This document shows, piece by piece, positions 56,291 through 64,000 of a stretch of DNA of 64,000 bases. Source of the stretch: Actinokineospora inagensis DSM 44258. Lineage in GTDB: Bacteria; Actinomycetota; Actinomycetes; Mycobacteriales; Pseudonocardiaceae. Positions within the stretch are counted from its first letter, which is position 1. The number at the start of each line of letters is the position of its first letter. The notes beneath the pieces were generated by a model. That model was not told the DNA's origin. It saw nothing but the letters and a program-made list of their open reading frames with translations, and did not search any database. Position numbers and translations under genes: made by a program. The stretch spans positions 1 through 64,000 of the forward strand of contig NZ_AXWW01000038.1 in the NCBI RefSeq assembly GCF_000482865.1, in the 5' to 3' direction.

Positions 56291-57016
56291 TCAGGCGATG
56301 GCGGCCAGGGCCTGGGGCAGCGTGAAGTTGCCGTTGTAGAGGGCTTTTCCGATGATCGCGCCCTCGACACCGGGCACCCCGGCCAGCGTCAGCACGTCGT
56401 CCACAGTGGACACGCCACCCGACGCGACCACCGGCGCGGACGTGCGGGCGCAGACGTCGCGCAGGAGTTGGACGTTGGGACCGGTGAGGGTGCCGTCCTT
56501 GCTGACGTCGGTGACGACGTAGCGGGCGCAGCCGTCGCGGTCGAGGCGGTCGAGCACCTCCCAGAGGTCGCCGCCGTCCTTGGTCCAGCCGCGGGTTGCG
56601 ACGCGGTGGTCGCCGTCCTTGATCCGCACGTCGAGGCCGACGGCGATCCGGTCGCCGTACTCGGCGATCGCGGCGGCGCACCAGGCCGGGTTCTCCAGCG
56701 CGGCGGTGCCCAGGTTGACCCGGGCGCAGCCGGTGGCGAGCGCGGCGGCGAGGCTGTCGTCGTCGCGGATCCCGCCGGACAGCTCGACTTTGACGTCCAG
56801 CGTGCCGACGACCTCCGCGATCAGCGACCGGTTGTCACCGCGGCCGAACGCGGCGTCGAGGTCGACCAGGTGGACCCACTCGGCGCCGCCGCCCTGCCAG
56901 TCCAACGCGGCCTGCAGCGGCGAACCGTACTGGGTCTCTTGGTCCGACTCGCCCTGGGTGAGGCGGACGGCTTGGCCGTGGGCGACATCGACGGCGGGCA
57001 GCAACTGGAAGCTCAC
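56291..57016 (-). CDS. priA: Bifunctional HisA/TrpF isomerase (PriA)
   Basis: Isomerises ProFAR in histidine and PRA in tryptophan synthesis. 241 aa TIM barrel. [15 protein letters not shown] at 5-19 holds the catalytic aspartate, [15 protein letters not shown] near 79 a phosphate site, and [16 protein letters not shown] near 163 the second aspartate. Actinobacteria lacking trpF use PriA for both steps, and no trpF is present in the trp cluster here. GTG start 9 bp after hisH; TAGGCT overlaps the hisH stop. Confidence 0.92.
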   Translation of the reverse strand: MSFQLLPAVDVAHGQAVRLTQGESDQETQYGSPLQAALDWQGGGAEWVHLVDLDAAFGRGDNRSLIAEVVGTLDVKVELSGGIRDDDSLAAALATGCARVNLGTAALENPAWCAAAIAEYGDRIAVGLDVRIKDGDHRVATRGWTKDGGDLWEVLDRLDRDGCARYVVTDVSKDGTLTGPNVQLLRDVCARTSAPVVASGGVSTVDDVLTLAGVPGVEGAIIGKALYNGNFTLPQALAAIA

Positions 57017-57025
57017 CCGGACAGC

Positions 57026-57661
57026 CTAACCGGTGACGTGCTTGAGCCAGTTCTGCAGCAGTTGCGCGCCCGCGTCGCCGGACTTCTCGGGGTGGAACTG
57101 GGTGGCCGACAGCGGACCGTTCTCGGCGGCGGCCACGAAGTCGTCGCCGTGGGTGGCCCAGGTGACCACCGGCGGGATCATCGGCGCCTCGGGGTGCAGC
57201 TCCCACTTGCGGGCGGCGTAGGAGTGCACGAAGTAGAAGCGGGTGTCCGGGGCCATGCCCGCGAACAGCACGGAGTTCTCCGGCGCGCGCACGGTGTTCC
57301 AGCCCATGTGCGGGACGACGTCGGCTTCCAGCCGGTCGACCACGCCCGGCCACTCCGCGCACCCGGCAGTCTCGACGCCGTGCTCGATGCCCCGGTCGAA
57401 CAGGATCTGCATGCCGACGCAGATGCCGAGCACCGGTCGGCCACCGGCGAGCCTGCGCCCGATGATCCGCTCGCCGCGCACCCCGAGCAGTCCCGCCATG
57501 CACGCCGCGTACGCGCCGACCCCGGGGACGACCAGCGCGTCGCAGTCGAGGGCGGTGTGGAAGTCGCCGGTCACCTCGACGTCCGCCCCCACCCGCCGCA
57601 GCGCGCGCTCCGCCGAGCGGAGGTTCCCCGACCCGTAATCCAAGACGACGACTGAAGCCAC
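57026..57661 (-). CDS. hisH: Imidazole glycerol phosphate synthase glutaminase subunit
   Basis: Supplies ammonia to HisF. 211 aa, class I glutamine amidotransferase. [12 protein letters not shown] opens the domain, [12 protein letters not shown] near 44 is the oxyanion loop, [11 protein letters not shown] near 82 holds the nucleophile cysteine, and [10 protein letters not shown] near 190 the catalytic His-Glu. GTG start, leaderless context. Confidence 0.94.
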   Translation of the reverse strand: MASVVVLDYGSGNLRSAERALRRVGADVEVTGDFHTALDCDALVVPGVGAYAACMAGLLGVRGERIIGRRLAGGRPVLGICVGMQILFDRGIEHGVETAGCAEWPGVVDRLEADVVPHMGWNTVRAPENSVLFAGMAPDTRFYFVHSYAARKWELHPEAPMIPPVVTWATHGDDFVAAAENGPLSATQFHPEKSGDAGAQLLQNWLKHVTG

Positions 57662-57668
57662 GCAGGTC

Positions 57669-57674
57669 AGCGTA
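57669..57674 (-). promoter_or_regulatory. -10 box (TACGCT) for leaderless hisH
   Basis: On the minus strand TACGCT, 7 nt, then the hisH GTG. No Shine-Dalgarno sequence. Confidence 0.45.
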
Positions 57675-57779
57675 GACGGCGGCCCTCCGTAACCGAACCG
57701 TGACCTCCGGCGACGGTTGAGCCCGACCGACAGCGGGTATCTGTCGGGCGACTGGTGGGCACTGGGGATGGAGGCACCC

Positions 57780-58040
57780 ATGGCGACGTTGGACAAGAGG
57801 GCCGTCCGCTGGACCTTAGCCACCATCCTGACGGCGGCCGCCGCGATCGACGCATATCTGGCCCTGTCGGCAAAGGTGTGGTGGCCGATTCCGCTGGCCC
57901 TCGTGTGGATCGGATTCGCTGCCGCTCTGCTGGTCCCGCCGCTCGACGTGGTGGAAGTGCGCGAAGAAAAACTCCCCCGCACCGCTCGCGAGGCCTTGGC
58001 CCTGGCGGACCTGGCCGCACACCGCCCCGCCCACGTCTGA
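57780..58040 (+). CDS. Small two-helix membrane protein
   Basis: 86 aa. Hydrophobic segments at about 10-28 and 33-52, then a charged cytoplasmic tail. GGAGG lies 5 nt before the ATG. No family recognised. Ends at a strong bidirectional terminator. Confidence 0.65.
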   Translation: MATLDKRAVRWTLATILTAAAAIDAYLALSAKVWWPIPLALVWIGFAAALLVPPLDVVEVREEKLPRTAREALALADLAAHRPAHV

Positions 58041-58053
58041 CCCTGTGGGATGA

Positions 58054-58083
58054 AGAAGCCCCGCCTGGTTCGGCGGGGCTTCT
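58054..58083. terminator. Strong bidirectional terminator
   Basis: AGAAGCCCCGCC pairs perfectly over 12 bp with GGCGGGGCTTCT around TGGTTC, between convergent genes. Confidence 0.85.
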
Positions 58084-58087
58084 CGCG

Positions 58088-58405
58088 TCACTCGTCGATC
58101 ACCCACACCACCTTGGCCGTCACGTCCTCCTGACGCCCGAACGCCGCCACCGCCGACTCCGCGGAGTTCAACGACAGCCGAGTCCCGCCGTCCTCGCTGA
58201 CCACGGCGGCGTGGTCCTCGAACTCCATGCCCCACGCCGCGATCCGCAGGTCAGCCCGCTCCCCCAACTCTTGGACGACCGCGAACAACCTGGGCGCCTG
58301 ATCACGCACGATCTGCCGGGTGATCTCCGCGAACTCAACCTCGTCCGCCAACGGCACACGACCCCGCACCTCACCTGACGTGCCGGAACCTGCCACGACT
58401 AGCAT
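58088..58405 (-). CDS. Hypothetical protein divergent from the second XRE gene
   Basis: 105 aa, mixed alpha/beta, no motif recognised. GAGGAGGG lies 6 nt before ATG 58405. It is divergent from the XRE-DUF397 cluster and may share its control region (TGGACGTCCA sites at 58467-58496). Confidence 0.6.
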   Translation of the reverse strand: MLVVAGSGTSGEVRGRVPLADEVEFAEITRQIVRDQAPRLFAVVQELGERADLRIAAWGMEFEDHAAVVSEDGGTRLSLNSAESAVAAFGRQEDVTAKVVWVIDE

Positions 58406-58466
58406 CTGGACCCTCCTCACCGAACGGATTCACTTGGGTGCCGTTCGTTAAGATCCAGGGTGAACC

Positions 58467-58496
58467 TGGACGTCCAGTTTTGGAAGTGGACGTCCA
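58467..58496. promoter_or_regulatory. Tandem palindromic operator (TGGACGTCCA x2)
   Basis: Two identical 13-mers TGGACGTCCAGTT, each containing a perfect 10-bp palindrome, start at 58467 and 58487, exactly 20 bp (two helical turns) apart. They lie 39 bp upstream of the XRE start and about 60 bp upstream of the divergent gene, so one regulator could control both. Confidence 0.65.
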
Positions 58497-58534
58497 GTTG
58501 TTCACTCGATCGTGCTACCCGGAGGGTGATCCAT

Positions 58535-59401
58535 TTGAGTCAGGACAACGCCACGGTCCGCCGCTGGCACCTGTCGAACCGCCTGCGCGACCTGCGGATC
58601 GCCGCAGGTCTGACCGCCGAACAAGTCGCCGACCGCCTCAAGGCGACCGGCCAGGGCAAGTGGTCCCGCCCCAAGGTCTCCCGCATCGAAAACCAGGAAC
58701 ACAACGTCAAGACCCGCGAGCTCGACCAACTCCTCGACATCTACGGCGTCACCGACCAAACCCTCCGCGCGGAGCTGACCGAACTGGCCGAGACCGCCCA
58801 CCAACGCGGCTGGCTCGTTGACAAGAACACTCCCACGCACTTCCGTACTTTTCTCAAGTGGGAAGCCGCGCTGGTGGCAGTGCGCCAGTTCGAGACGTTG
58901 CTGATCCCGGGCCTGCTACAAACCGCCGAATACATCCGCGCGTTGACCACCGGAATGTACCCGAACCTTTCCGAGGACGAAGTTCAGCTTCGGGTGACGA
59001 CCCGCTTGGCGCGACAACAAATCCTCACCCGCGACTCGCCTCTGCACCTCCACGCCATCCTCGACGAAGGTTTGCTCGAACGCCCCGCCGGGACCGGTCG
59101 CGTGATGCGCAACCAGCTCCACCGCGTGCTGGAGGCCATGGAGCTTCCCAACGTCACCGTGCAAGTCGTCCCCAAGGCGCTGGGAGTAAGCCTGGCCCTT
59201 GAAGGGCCGTTTTCAATCCTCACGATGCCCGAACCCATGCCAGACGTCGTCTATGCCGACTTCCCCGCCGTGTATATTGAGGAACGAGAAGACGTCCGCG
59301 ACTGCACCCTCCGATTCGGCGTTCTCACTCAGTTGGCCTTGTCACAGGCCGACTCCGCAGCGATGATCGCCGCAGCAGCAGAACGTTTCGACAAGTCATG
59401 A
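58535..59401 (+). CDS. XRE family regulator with DUF5753 domain (Scr1-like)
   Basis: 288 aa. HTH at about 10-70 (LRDLRIAAGLTAEQVADRLK, KVSRIENQEHNVKTREL), then DUF5753 with a PGLLQTAEYIRA motif near 125 and MELPNVTVQVVPKALGVSLA near 210. A TTG start is chosen because GGAGGG lies 8 nt upstream and the earlier sequence covers the operator. Followed by two DUF397 genes. Confidence 0.85.
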   Translation: MSQDNATVRRWHLSNRLRDLRIAAGLTAEQVADRLKATGQGKWSRPKVSRIENQEHNVKTRELDQLLDIYGVTDQTLRAELTELAETAHQRGWLVDKNTPTHFRTFLKWEAALVAVRQFETLLIPGLLQTAEYIRALTTGMYPNLSEDEVQLRVTTRLARQQILTRDSPLHLHAILDEGLLERPAGTGRVMRNQLHRVLEAMELPNVTVQVVPKALGVSLALEGPFSILTMPEPMPDVVYADFPAVYIEEREDVRDCTLRFGVLTQLALSQADSAAMIAAAAERFDKS

Positions 59402-59412
59402 AGGAGAACAGC

Positions 59413-59619
59413 ATGGAAATCCGTTGGCGCAAGAGCAGCTTCTCCGGAGGCGGCGGCAGCGTGGGTGGTGGCAACTGCGTCGAACTCGCCCACCTCTCCC
59501 CCACCACCATCGCCGTGCGAGACAGCAAGGCCCCTCAACGCGGCACAATCCGCTTCAACACCACCGAAATGGCCGCTTGGATCTCCACCATCCAGGCGGA
59601 CAATTTTCACCGTGACTGA
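59413..59619 (+). CDS. DUF397 protein, first of a tandem pair
   Basis: 68 aa. RWRKSSFSGGGGSVGGGNCV near residue 4, then IAVRDSKAP near 34, and a W-I-S C-terminal helix. AAGGAG lies 6 nt before ATG 59413; ATG 59398 overlapping the XRE stop is an alternative. Overlaps the second copy by 8 bp. Confidence 0.88.
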   Translation: MEIRWRKSSFSGGGGSVGGGNCVELAHLSPTTIAVRDSKAPQRGTIRFNTTEMAAWISTIQADNFHRD

Positions 59620-59797
59620 CACCAACTGGCGTAGGAGCAGCTTCTCCGGCGGCGGTGGCCAGGGTGGCGGCAACTGCGTCGAACTCGCCCACCTGTCCCC
59701 CACCACAGCCGCCGTGCGGGACAGCAAGGCACCACACCGGCCCGCCCTGCTCCTCCCCACCACAGCACTCACCACCTGGCTCACCACCGTCAGGTAG
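59612..59797 (+). CDS. DUF397 protein, second of a tandem pair
   Basis: 61 aa. NWRRSSFSGGGGQGGGNCVE near residue 5 and AAVRDSKAP near 35; closely similar to the preceding gene, so a local duplication. Start is GTG inside the upstream gene end. A strong hairpin follows. Confidence 0.85.
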   Translation: MTDTNWRRSSFSGGGGQGGGNCVELAHLSPTTAAVRDSKAPHRPALLLPTTALTTWLTTVR

Positions 59798-59804
59798 CGC
59801 GGGA

Positions 59805-59832
59805 AGGGGATGCCTCACCCGAGGCATCCCCT
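59805..59832. terminator. Bidirectional terminator
   Basis: AGGGGATGCCTC pairs perfectly over 12 bp with GAGGCATCCCCT around ACCC, between the second DUF397 gene and the convergent DUF6461 gene; it touches the latter's stop codon. Confidence 0.85.
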
Positions 59833-60368
59833 CACAACACCACCCGATAAGTCGCCGCAGGCTCCGTCAGCCAGGCACGATCGAACCCAACCCCACTCCG
59901 CTGCTCCAGCCAAGCCAACATCTCCGCATTCAGCGCGTCCTGGCCAAACACCTCACCCACCCCCGGCGGCGCTTCTTCGATCAGCGGCTCGAACGTCGCT
60001 ACCACCTGACCATCAACCGCCTCGACGATCCGACTGTGCGCGTTCAGGTCCCAGTGGACGCACACGAACTCACCCCCCATCGAAGCCCGCGTCGCTACCT
60101 CGCCGGTCGTCCCGAGCCACCCGATGTTCTCGATGACAACAACGCGCCCCTCGACCTCGCGCACCTGTGGAAGGAACACAGACCCAACCTCGTCCTCCTC
60201 CATCACGGCCGCCGGAAACGGCAGCACGTCCGGTGTCCGAGCAGGGTCGCCGCCGTACGCCCGCACAACCTCAGCAACCGACTGCCCTGTCACCACCGCC
60301 ACCGTCAAACAGAGGTCGTAGTCCTCGTCAGCCCACGCGTAGTGCTGCACTCGCGCTAGGTCAAGCAT
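59832..60368 (-). CDS. DUF6461-like protein
   Basis: 178 aa. The opening YAWADEDYDLCLTVAVVTGQ followed by SVAEVVRAYGGD resembles DUF6461; GEFVCVHWDLNAHSRIVEAV near residue 100 continues the pattern. Function unknown; such genes are common and often multi-copy in actinomycetes. Confidence 0.7.
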   Translation of the reverse strand: MLDLARVQHYAWADEDYDLCLTVAVVTGQSVAEVVRAYGGDPARTPDVLPFPAAVMEEDEVGSVFLPQVREVEGRVVVIENIGWLGTTGEVATRASMGGEFVCVHWDLNAHSRIVEAVDGQVVATFEPLIEEAPPGVGEVFGQDALNAEMLAWLEQRSGVGFDRAWLTEPAATYRVVL

Positions 60369-60573
60369 GTCTCCGCCACCACGGCACGTCGGAAACCTCG
60401 TCCCGGACTCGAGATCGTGGCCGCCTCGACCACGATGACCTCCAGGTCACCACACCTCCGACTGTCGAGCCGCGCACCGCCGCGCCTTGCTCGCCCCGCC
60501 TCCGCCACCACGAGACGGCAGCCGTCTGAGCTTGAGCACGCCGTGGGTGTCGTTGTCACCCGCCTCGCTGTTG

Positions 60574-60687
60574 GTATCCACACCCCGCCCAGTTGTCCAC
60601 AGGCCACGGCACCACCCCCCACTGATCTTGCTCCCCCGGTAGACTGGCCTCGGGGACGCCCCCCGGGAAGGGTGGGGGCTGGGCCGC
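60574..60687 (+). repeat. Composite dispersed element, second subtype
   Basis: GTATCCACA at 60574 and TAGACTGG at 60640 (66 bp apart), followed by a G/C-rich tail with GGGGACGCCCCCCGGGA and GGGTGGGGGCTGG. The tail matches the copy at 41654-41700 almost throughout. Lacks GTTGATC downstream. Confidence 0.6.
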
Positions 60688-60761
60688 GCGCGGGTGTGGT
60701 TGCCGTTGTCGATCAGGGCGGGTGTGTGGTCGGCGGTTTCGGAGTGGGGCGTGAAGCCGAA

Positions 60762-60809
60762 GGCGGGCACTAATGGCCCAGGACTTGGTGTGTGCCATAA
60801 ATGCCCGCC
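60762..60809. terminator. Symmetric hairpin downstream of nadC
   Basis: GGCGGGCA (60762-60769) pairs with TGCCCGCC (60802-60809); inside, ATGGC (60773-60777) pairs with GCCAT (60794-60798) with 3-nt gaps on each side. It is 67 bp past the nadC stop and could end the nad operon or be a separate repeat. Confidence 0.45.
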
Positions 60810-60875
60810 AACGTCACCGAGAGTCGTATCAAGGTGCGTGGCGGCGGAGGGGCTGGGTGCGACTACCCCATCTGG

Positions 60876-61718
60876 TTACGCGGGGCGCAAGTCCATCCCC
60901 AGATCGAGTGCGGGTGATGAGTGGGTCAGGCCGCCGACGGACAGGTAGTCGACGCCTGTGGCGGCGTAGGTGTGGGCGACGGGGAGGGTGAGGCCGCCGG
61001 AGGCTTCGAGGCGGGTTTTGGAACCGGCGGCGCGGCGAACAGCTTCAGCGCAGGCTTCGACGGTGAAGTTGTCGAGGAGGATGAGTTCGGCGGCGGCGGC
61101 GAGGGCCTCGTCGAGTTGGGGGAGGGTGTCGACCTCGACCTCCACCGGCAGGTGGGGGGCGTGGGTGCGGGCGGCTTCCAACGCGGCGGTGACGGAACCG
61201 GCGGCGACGACGTGGTTGTCCTTGATGAGGATGGCGTCGCCGAGACCCAGTCTGTGGTTGACGCCGCCGCCGCAGCGGACGGCGTATTTTTGCAGGAGGC
61301 GGAGGCCGGGGAGGGTCTTGCGGGAGTCGCGGACGGCGGCGCCAGTGCCCGCGATGGCCGACACCCAGGCAGCGGTGGCGGTCGCGATGCCGGAGAGGTG
61401 GCAGAGGAAGTTCAACGCCGTGCGTTCGGCGGTCAGCAACGACCGGACGCTGCCGCGCACCACCAAGGCGGGGACGCCTGCGACCGCCGCCGAACCATCG
61501 TCCACAGCGGACAGTACTTCCAGATCGGGCACGACTCGCTGGAACACAGCCAAAGCAACCGGGACGCCCGCGAGCACACCTGGCCGACGCGGGGTCAACT
61601 CGGCGACGGCGACGGCCGACGCGGGAACAGTGGCCTCCGTGGTCGCGTCGGGGCCGTAGCGGAGATCTTCGTCCAGCGCGGTACCAACCGCGCGGTCAAG
61701 GTCGTCTTTGTCGATCAT
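60876..61718 (-). CDS. nadC: Nicotinate-nucleotide pyrophosphorylase (carboxylating)
   Basis: Converts quinolinate and PRPP to nicotinate mononucleotide. 280 aa. TERTALNFLCHLSGIAT near residue 95, RDSRKTLPGLRLLQKYAVRC near 130, GGGVNHRLGLGDAILIKDNH near 150, and EVEVDTL near 193 are the family motifs with substrate-binding Arg, His and Lys. Its start overlaps the stop of a short duplicate ORF upstream. Confidence 0.95.
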   Translation of the reverse strand: MIDKDDLDRAVGTALDEDLRYGPDATTEATVPASAVAVAELTPRRPGVLAGVPVALAVFQRVVPDLEVLSAVDDGSAAVAGVPALVVRGSVRSLLTAERTALNFLCHLSGIATATAAWVSAIAGTGAAVRDSRKTLPGLRLLQKYAVRCGGGVNHRLGLGDAILIKDNHVVAAGSVTAALEAARTHAPHLPVEVEVDTLPQLDEALAAAAELILLDNFTVEACAEAVRRAAGSKTRLEASGGLTLPVAHTYAATGVDYLSVGGLTHSSPALDLGMDLRPA

Positions 61719-61816
61719 GCGGCACCTCTCGGGACGGTGAGAACAAGGGGGCCGCAGCCGAGACCGCCGCCCAGCGCCACACCGACAACGCGGTCAAGGT
61801 CAGCCTTGTCGATCAT
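61715..61816 (-). CDS. 33-codon partial duplicate of the nadC start
   Basis: Opens [20 protein letters not shown], matching nadC MIDKDDLDRAVGTALDEDLR, then diverges and ends VPRGAA before a TGA. Its ATG overlaps the nadB stop (ATGA) and its stop overlaps the nadC ATG (ATGA). The flanking GAGGTGCCGC is duplicated too. So it is a roughly 98-bp tandem duplication kept in a form that preserves coupled translation. It could be translated, but it has no catalytic residues. Confidence 0.6.
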   Translation of the reverse strand: MIDKADLDRVVGVALGGGLGCGPLVLTVPRGAA

Positions 61817-63429
61817 GCGGCACCTCGCAGGGCGGTGACGTTGCCCAGGACGGGCTGGCCGGTCGGGGTCAGCCGGACCAGTTGACTACGGGCCCACCCG
61901 GCGTCCCGCTCGGGGAAGTCGGTGCGGACATGGCAGCCCCGCGACTCGCGGCGGGCCCAGGCGGAGGCGATCAGGGCGCGGCTGACCAGGGTCAGCGCGG
62001 CGTCTTCCACGGCGATCCGCGAATCCAAGACTCTGTCCACAGCAGACACGTCGAGCACCGAACCCACCACCGCCAAGCCTTCGGCCTCACGACCGATGGC
62101 GGCGTACCGGCTCATCACCCGCTGCAGCGAGTCGCGGTCGGCCACGGGGGCGACCGGGAGGTCGGGCACCACGGCCAACCCAGGGTCGGCCAGGCGACCC
62201 GAGGCGAGATCCGCGAAGACCGCCTCAGCGGCGCGAGCCCCCACCACCAGACCTTCGAGCAAACTGTTGGACGCCAACCGGTTCGCCCCGTGCAGCCCGG
62301 TGCTGGCAACCTCGCCCGCCGCGTACAGCCCGACCAGACCGGTCCGACCGTCCACATCGGACACCACACCGCCGCAGGCGAAGTGCGCGGCCGGGGCCAC
62401 CGGGATCGGCGAGACGACCGGGTCGACACCGACGGTCAGGCAGGCCGAGTACACCGTAGGGAACCGGGTGCGGAAGGTGGCGGCGTCGAGGTGGGTGGCG
62501 TCGAGGAAGACGTGGTCGTCGATTCCGCCACGTTCCAGGGCCATGTGGCGGGTGATCGCGGCGGCGACGACATCGCGGGGAGCCAGGTCGGCGAGGGGGT
62601 GCACGCCCTCCATGACCCGCGCGCCGGTGGCGTCGACCAGCACGGCGCCCTCGCCTCGAACGGCTTCGGTCACCAGCGGGCAGCGGCCGCGCGCGCCCTG
62701 GCCGGTGTACAGGACGGTTGGGTGGAACTGCACGAACTCGACGTCAGCGACCGGGGCTCCGGCGCGCAACGCGAGCGCGAGACCGTCGCCCGTCGCGACC
62801 TCGGGGTTCGACGTGGCCTGGTAGAGCTGGCCGAGTCCACCGGTCGCCAACAACACCGCCGACGCCGTCAACACGCCAGGCACGCCGGACGGGTCCAGCA
62901 CGTGCAGACCGGCGACAGCACCGGAGGGCGTCTTGAGGGCCTGCACGGCGACGTGGTTCTCCAGCACCGGGACCTGACCGTCGCGAGTGGCCGACAGCAA
63001 CGCGCGCTCGACCTCCGCGCCGGTCGCGTCGCCGCCCGCGTGCACGACGCGGAACGCGCTGTGGCCGCCTTCGCGGGTCCGGGCCAGCTTCCCGTCCGGA
63101 CCCGGGTCGAACACGGCACCCAGCGCGAGCAGGTGGGTCACGGCCGCCGGACCACCGTGCACGATCGCGCGGACGGCGTCCTCGTCGCACAGGCCCGCGC
63201 CCGCGACCAGCGTGTCCGCGACGTGGCGGTCGACCGTGTCACCCTCGTCGTGTTGACCGGGGAGCACGACGGCGACCCCGCCCTGCGCCCACCGGGTGTT
63301 GCCGTCCTCGGCGGCGGCCTTGGTGACGACCAGAACCCGCAGGCCGAGCGACTGGGCGCGCAGCGCGGCCGTCAGACCCGCCACGCCGGTGCCGACGACC
63401 AGCAGGTCGGCCCGAGCCTCCCAGCTCAT
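61813..63429 (-). CDS. nadB: L-aspartate oxidase
   Basis: Oxidises L-aspartate to iminoaspartate, the first step of de novo NAD synthesis. 538 aa flavoprotein. FAD-binding [17 protein letters not shown] at 9-25, [13 protein letters not shown] near 44, [20 protein letters not shown] near 125, and the active-site region [20 protein letters not shown] near 352. Overlaps nadA upstream by 4 bp. Confidence 0.95.
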   Translation of the reverse strand: MSWEARADLLVVGTGVAGLTAALRAQSLGLRVLVVTKAAAEDGNTRWAQGGVAVVLPGQHDEGDTVDRHVADTLVAGAGLCDEDAVRAIVHGGPAAVTHLLALGAVFDPGPDGKLARTREGGHSAFRVVHAGGDATGAEVERALLSATRDGQVPVLENHVAVQALKTPSGAVAGLHVLDPSGVPGVLTASAVLLATGGLGQLYQATSNPEVATGDGLALALRAGAPVADVEFVQFHPTVLYTGQGARGRCPLVTEAVRGEGAVLVDATGARVMEGVHPLADLAPRDVVAAAITRHMALERGGIDDHVFLDATHLDAATFRTRFPTVYSACLTVGVDPVVSPIPVAPAAHFACGGVVSDVDGRTGLVGLYAAGEVASTGLHGANRLASNSLLEGLVVGARAAEAVFADLASGRLADPGLAVVPDLPVAPVADRDSLQRVMSRYAAIGREAEGLAVVGSVLDVSAVDRVLDSRIAVEDAALTLVSRALIASAWARRESRGCHVRTDFPERDAGWARSQLVRLTPTGQPVLGNVTALRGAA

Positions 63430-64000
63430 TCGCCACCCCCGGGCTGTCCGATCTCGATCATCCGCTGGACGGCGCCGCGCGCGCGGGCCGCGATCTCCGG
63501 GTCCACGTGGACCTCGTCGCGGTTCTCCCGCAGCGACCGCAGCAGCGCGGCCGGGGTGATCATCTTCATGTAGCGGCAGGACGCCCGCTCGTTCACCGCC
63601 GAGAACTCGATGTCCGGGGCGGCCTTGCGCAACTGGTGGATCATGCCGATCTCGGTGGCGACCAGGACCGACTTCGCCTTCGTCGCGCGGGCCTGGGTCA
63701 CCATGTCGCCGGTGGACAGGATCTTGACCCGCTCCGGGGCCACCGTGCCCTCACCGGCCAGGTAGAGGGCCGAGGTGGCGCAGCCGCACTCGGGGTGGAT
63801 GAACAGGTCCGCGTCCGGGTTCGCGGCGGCGCGGGCGGCCAGCTCGGGGCCGTTGATGCCCGCGTGCACGTGGCACTCCCCCGCCCAGATGTGCAGGTTG
63901 TCCCGGCCGGTCTCGCGCTTGACGTGCGCGCCGAGGAACTGGTCGGGCAGGAACAGCACCTCGCGGTCGGCCGGGATCGAGGCGACCACGTCGACGGCGT
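63426..64000 (-). CDS. nadA: Quinolinate synthase (partial, 5-prime end outside the window)
   Basis: Condenses iminoaspartate with dihydroxyacetone phosphate using a 4Fe-4S cluster. The C-terminal 191 residues are here: [36 protein letters not shown] with a cluster cysteine, [16 protein letters not shown] and [13 protein letters not shown] with another conserved cysteine. The frame runs off the right edge. First gene visible of a nadA-nadB-nadC operon. Confidence 0.93.
   Translation of the reverse strand, partial: AVDVVASIPADREVLFLPDQFLGAHVKRETGRDNLHIWAGECHVHAGINGPELAARAAANPDADLFIHPECGCATSALYLAGEGTVAPERVKILSTGDMVTQARATKAKSVLVATEIGMIHQLRKAAPDIEFSAVNERASCRYMKMITPAALLRSLRENRDEVHVDPEIAARARGAVQRMIEIGQPGGGE

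Larger units (their letters stand above)
60369..60875. other. Intergenic region with a composite element and a structured hairpin
   Basis: No frame looks coding. It holds a composite element (60574-60687) and a symmetric hairpin (60762-60809) beyond the nadC end. A TTGTCCACA at 60593 adds a second box inside the composite element. Confidence 0.5.

Noticed and set aside
57023-57028. TAGGCT as a separate promoter for hisA
   Set aside because: It overlaps the hisH stop codon and hisA lies 9 bp downstream in the same operon, so it may be coincidence; not listed as a feature.

Overview
High-GC, densely packed DNA from an actinomycete. GTG and TTG starts are common, genes overlap by 4 or 8 bp, and XRE-DUF5753/DUF397 loci, GAF-ANTAR regulators, an F420-type PPOX protein and PriA-type HisA are all present. 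The family mix suits a Pseudonocardiales-type genome (inference; no rRNA gene is in view).

Layout. 0.4-2.9 kb: a polyamine operon (fold-III decarboxylase, speD, speE). 2.9-5.4 kb: small membrane proteins and a lytic transglycosylase. 6-9 kb: acyl-CoA racemase and acyl-CoA dehydrogenase divergent from a TetR gene. 9.2-13.4 kb: membrane protein, ApbE, GNAT, succinate-semialdehyde dehydrogenase. 13.4-14.4 kb: a repeat array abutting a large LuxR/AAA regulator gene. 17.6-20 kb: first XRE-DUF397 locus. 20-31 kb (minus strand): tesB, pyk, DUF2461, class-IV aminotransferase, methyltransferase, gltD, gltB. 31-37.3 kb (minus): lgt, trpA, trpB, trpC, a Trp-associated membrane protein, trpE. 37.3-39.9 kb: two TetR genes and a PadR operon containing a broken gene. 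40-41.4 kb (plus): hisF and hisI. 41.8-56.3 kb: accessory region with an unrecognised membrane-protein cluster, an ABC exporter, PhoD, ArsR/SRPBCC, PPOX, a frameshifted MFS exporter, a sigma-like regulator and a GAF-ANTAR pair. 56.3-57.7 kb (minus): hisA/priA and hisH. 57.8-60.4 kb: second XRE-DUF397 locus. 60.9-64 kb (minus): nadC, nadB, nadA (cut by the window edge).

How it fits together. The housekeeping genes are the actinobacterial nadABC-hisHA-hisFI-trpECBA-lgt-pyk-tesB neighbourhood. Here hisF-hisI are inverted relative to their neighbours, and about 15 kb of accessory genes separate them from hisA. TrpF, TrpD and TrpG are not in the window; PriA probably supplies the TrpF step.

Most unusual. 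(1) Ten intergenic copies of a two-part element: a TTGTCCACA-like box followed, 65-70 bp later, by TAGRCTGG, a G-rich tract and often GTTGATC. (2) Four tandem units made of that element plus a copy of the 3-prime end of the LuxR gene. (3) A cluster at 41.8-44.7 kb in which a 501-aa membrane protein and the 66-aa protein beside it share an N-x-G-A-M-A-V-G motif. (4) A 33-codon partial duplicate of the nadC start wedged between nadB and nadC, with ATGA overlaps on both sides.
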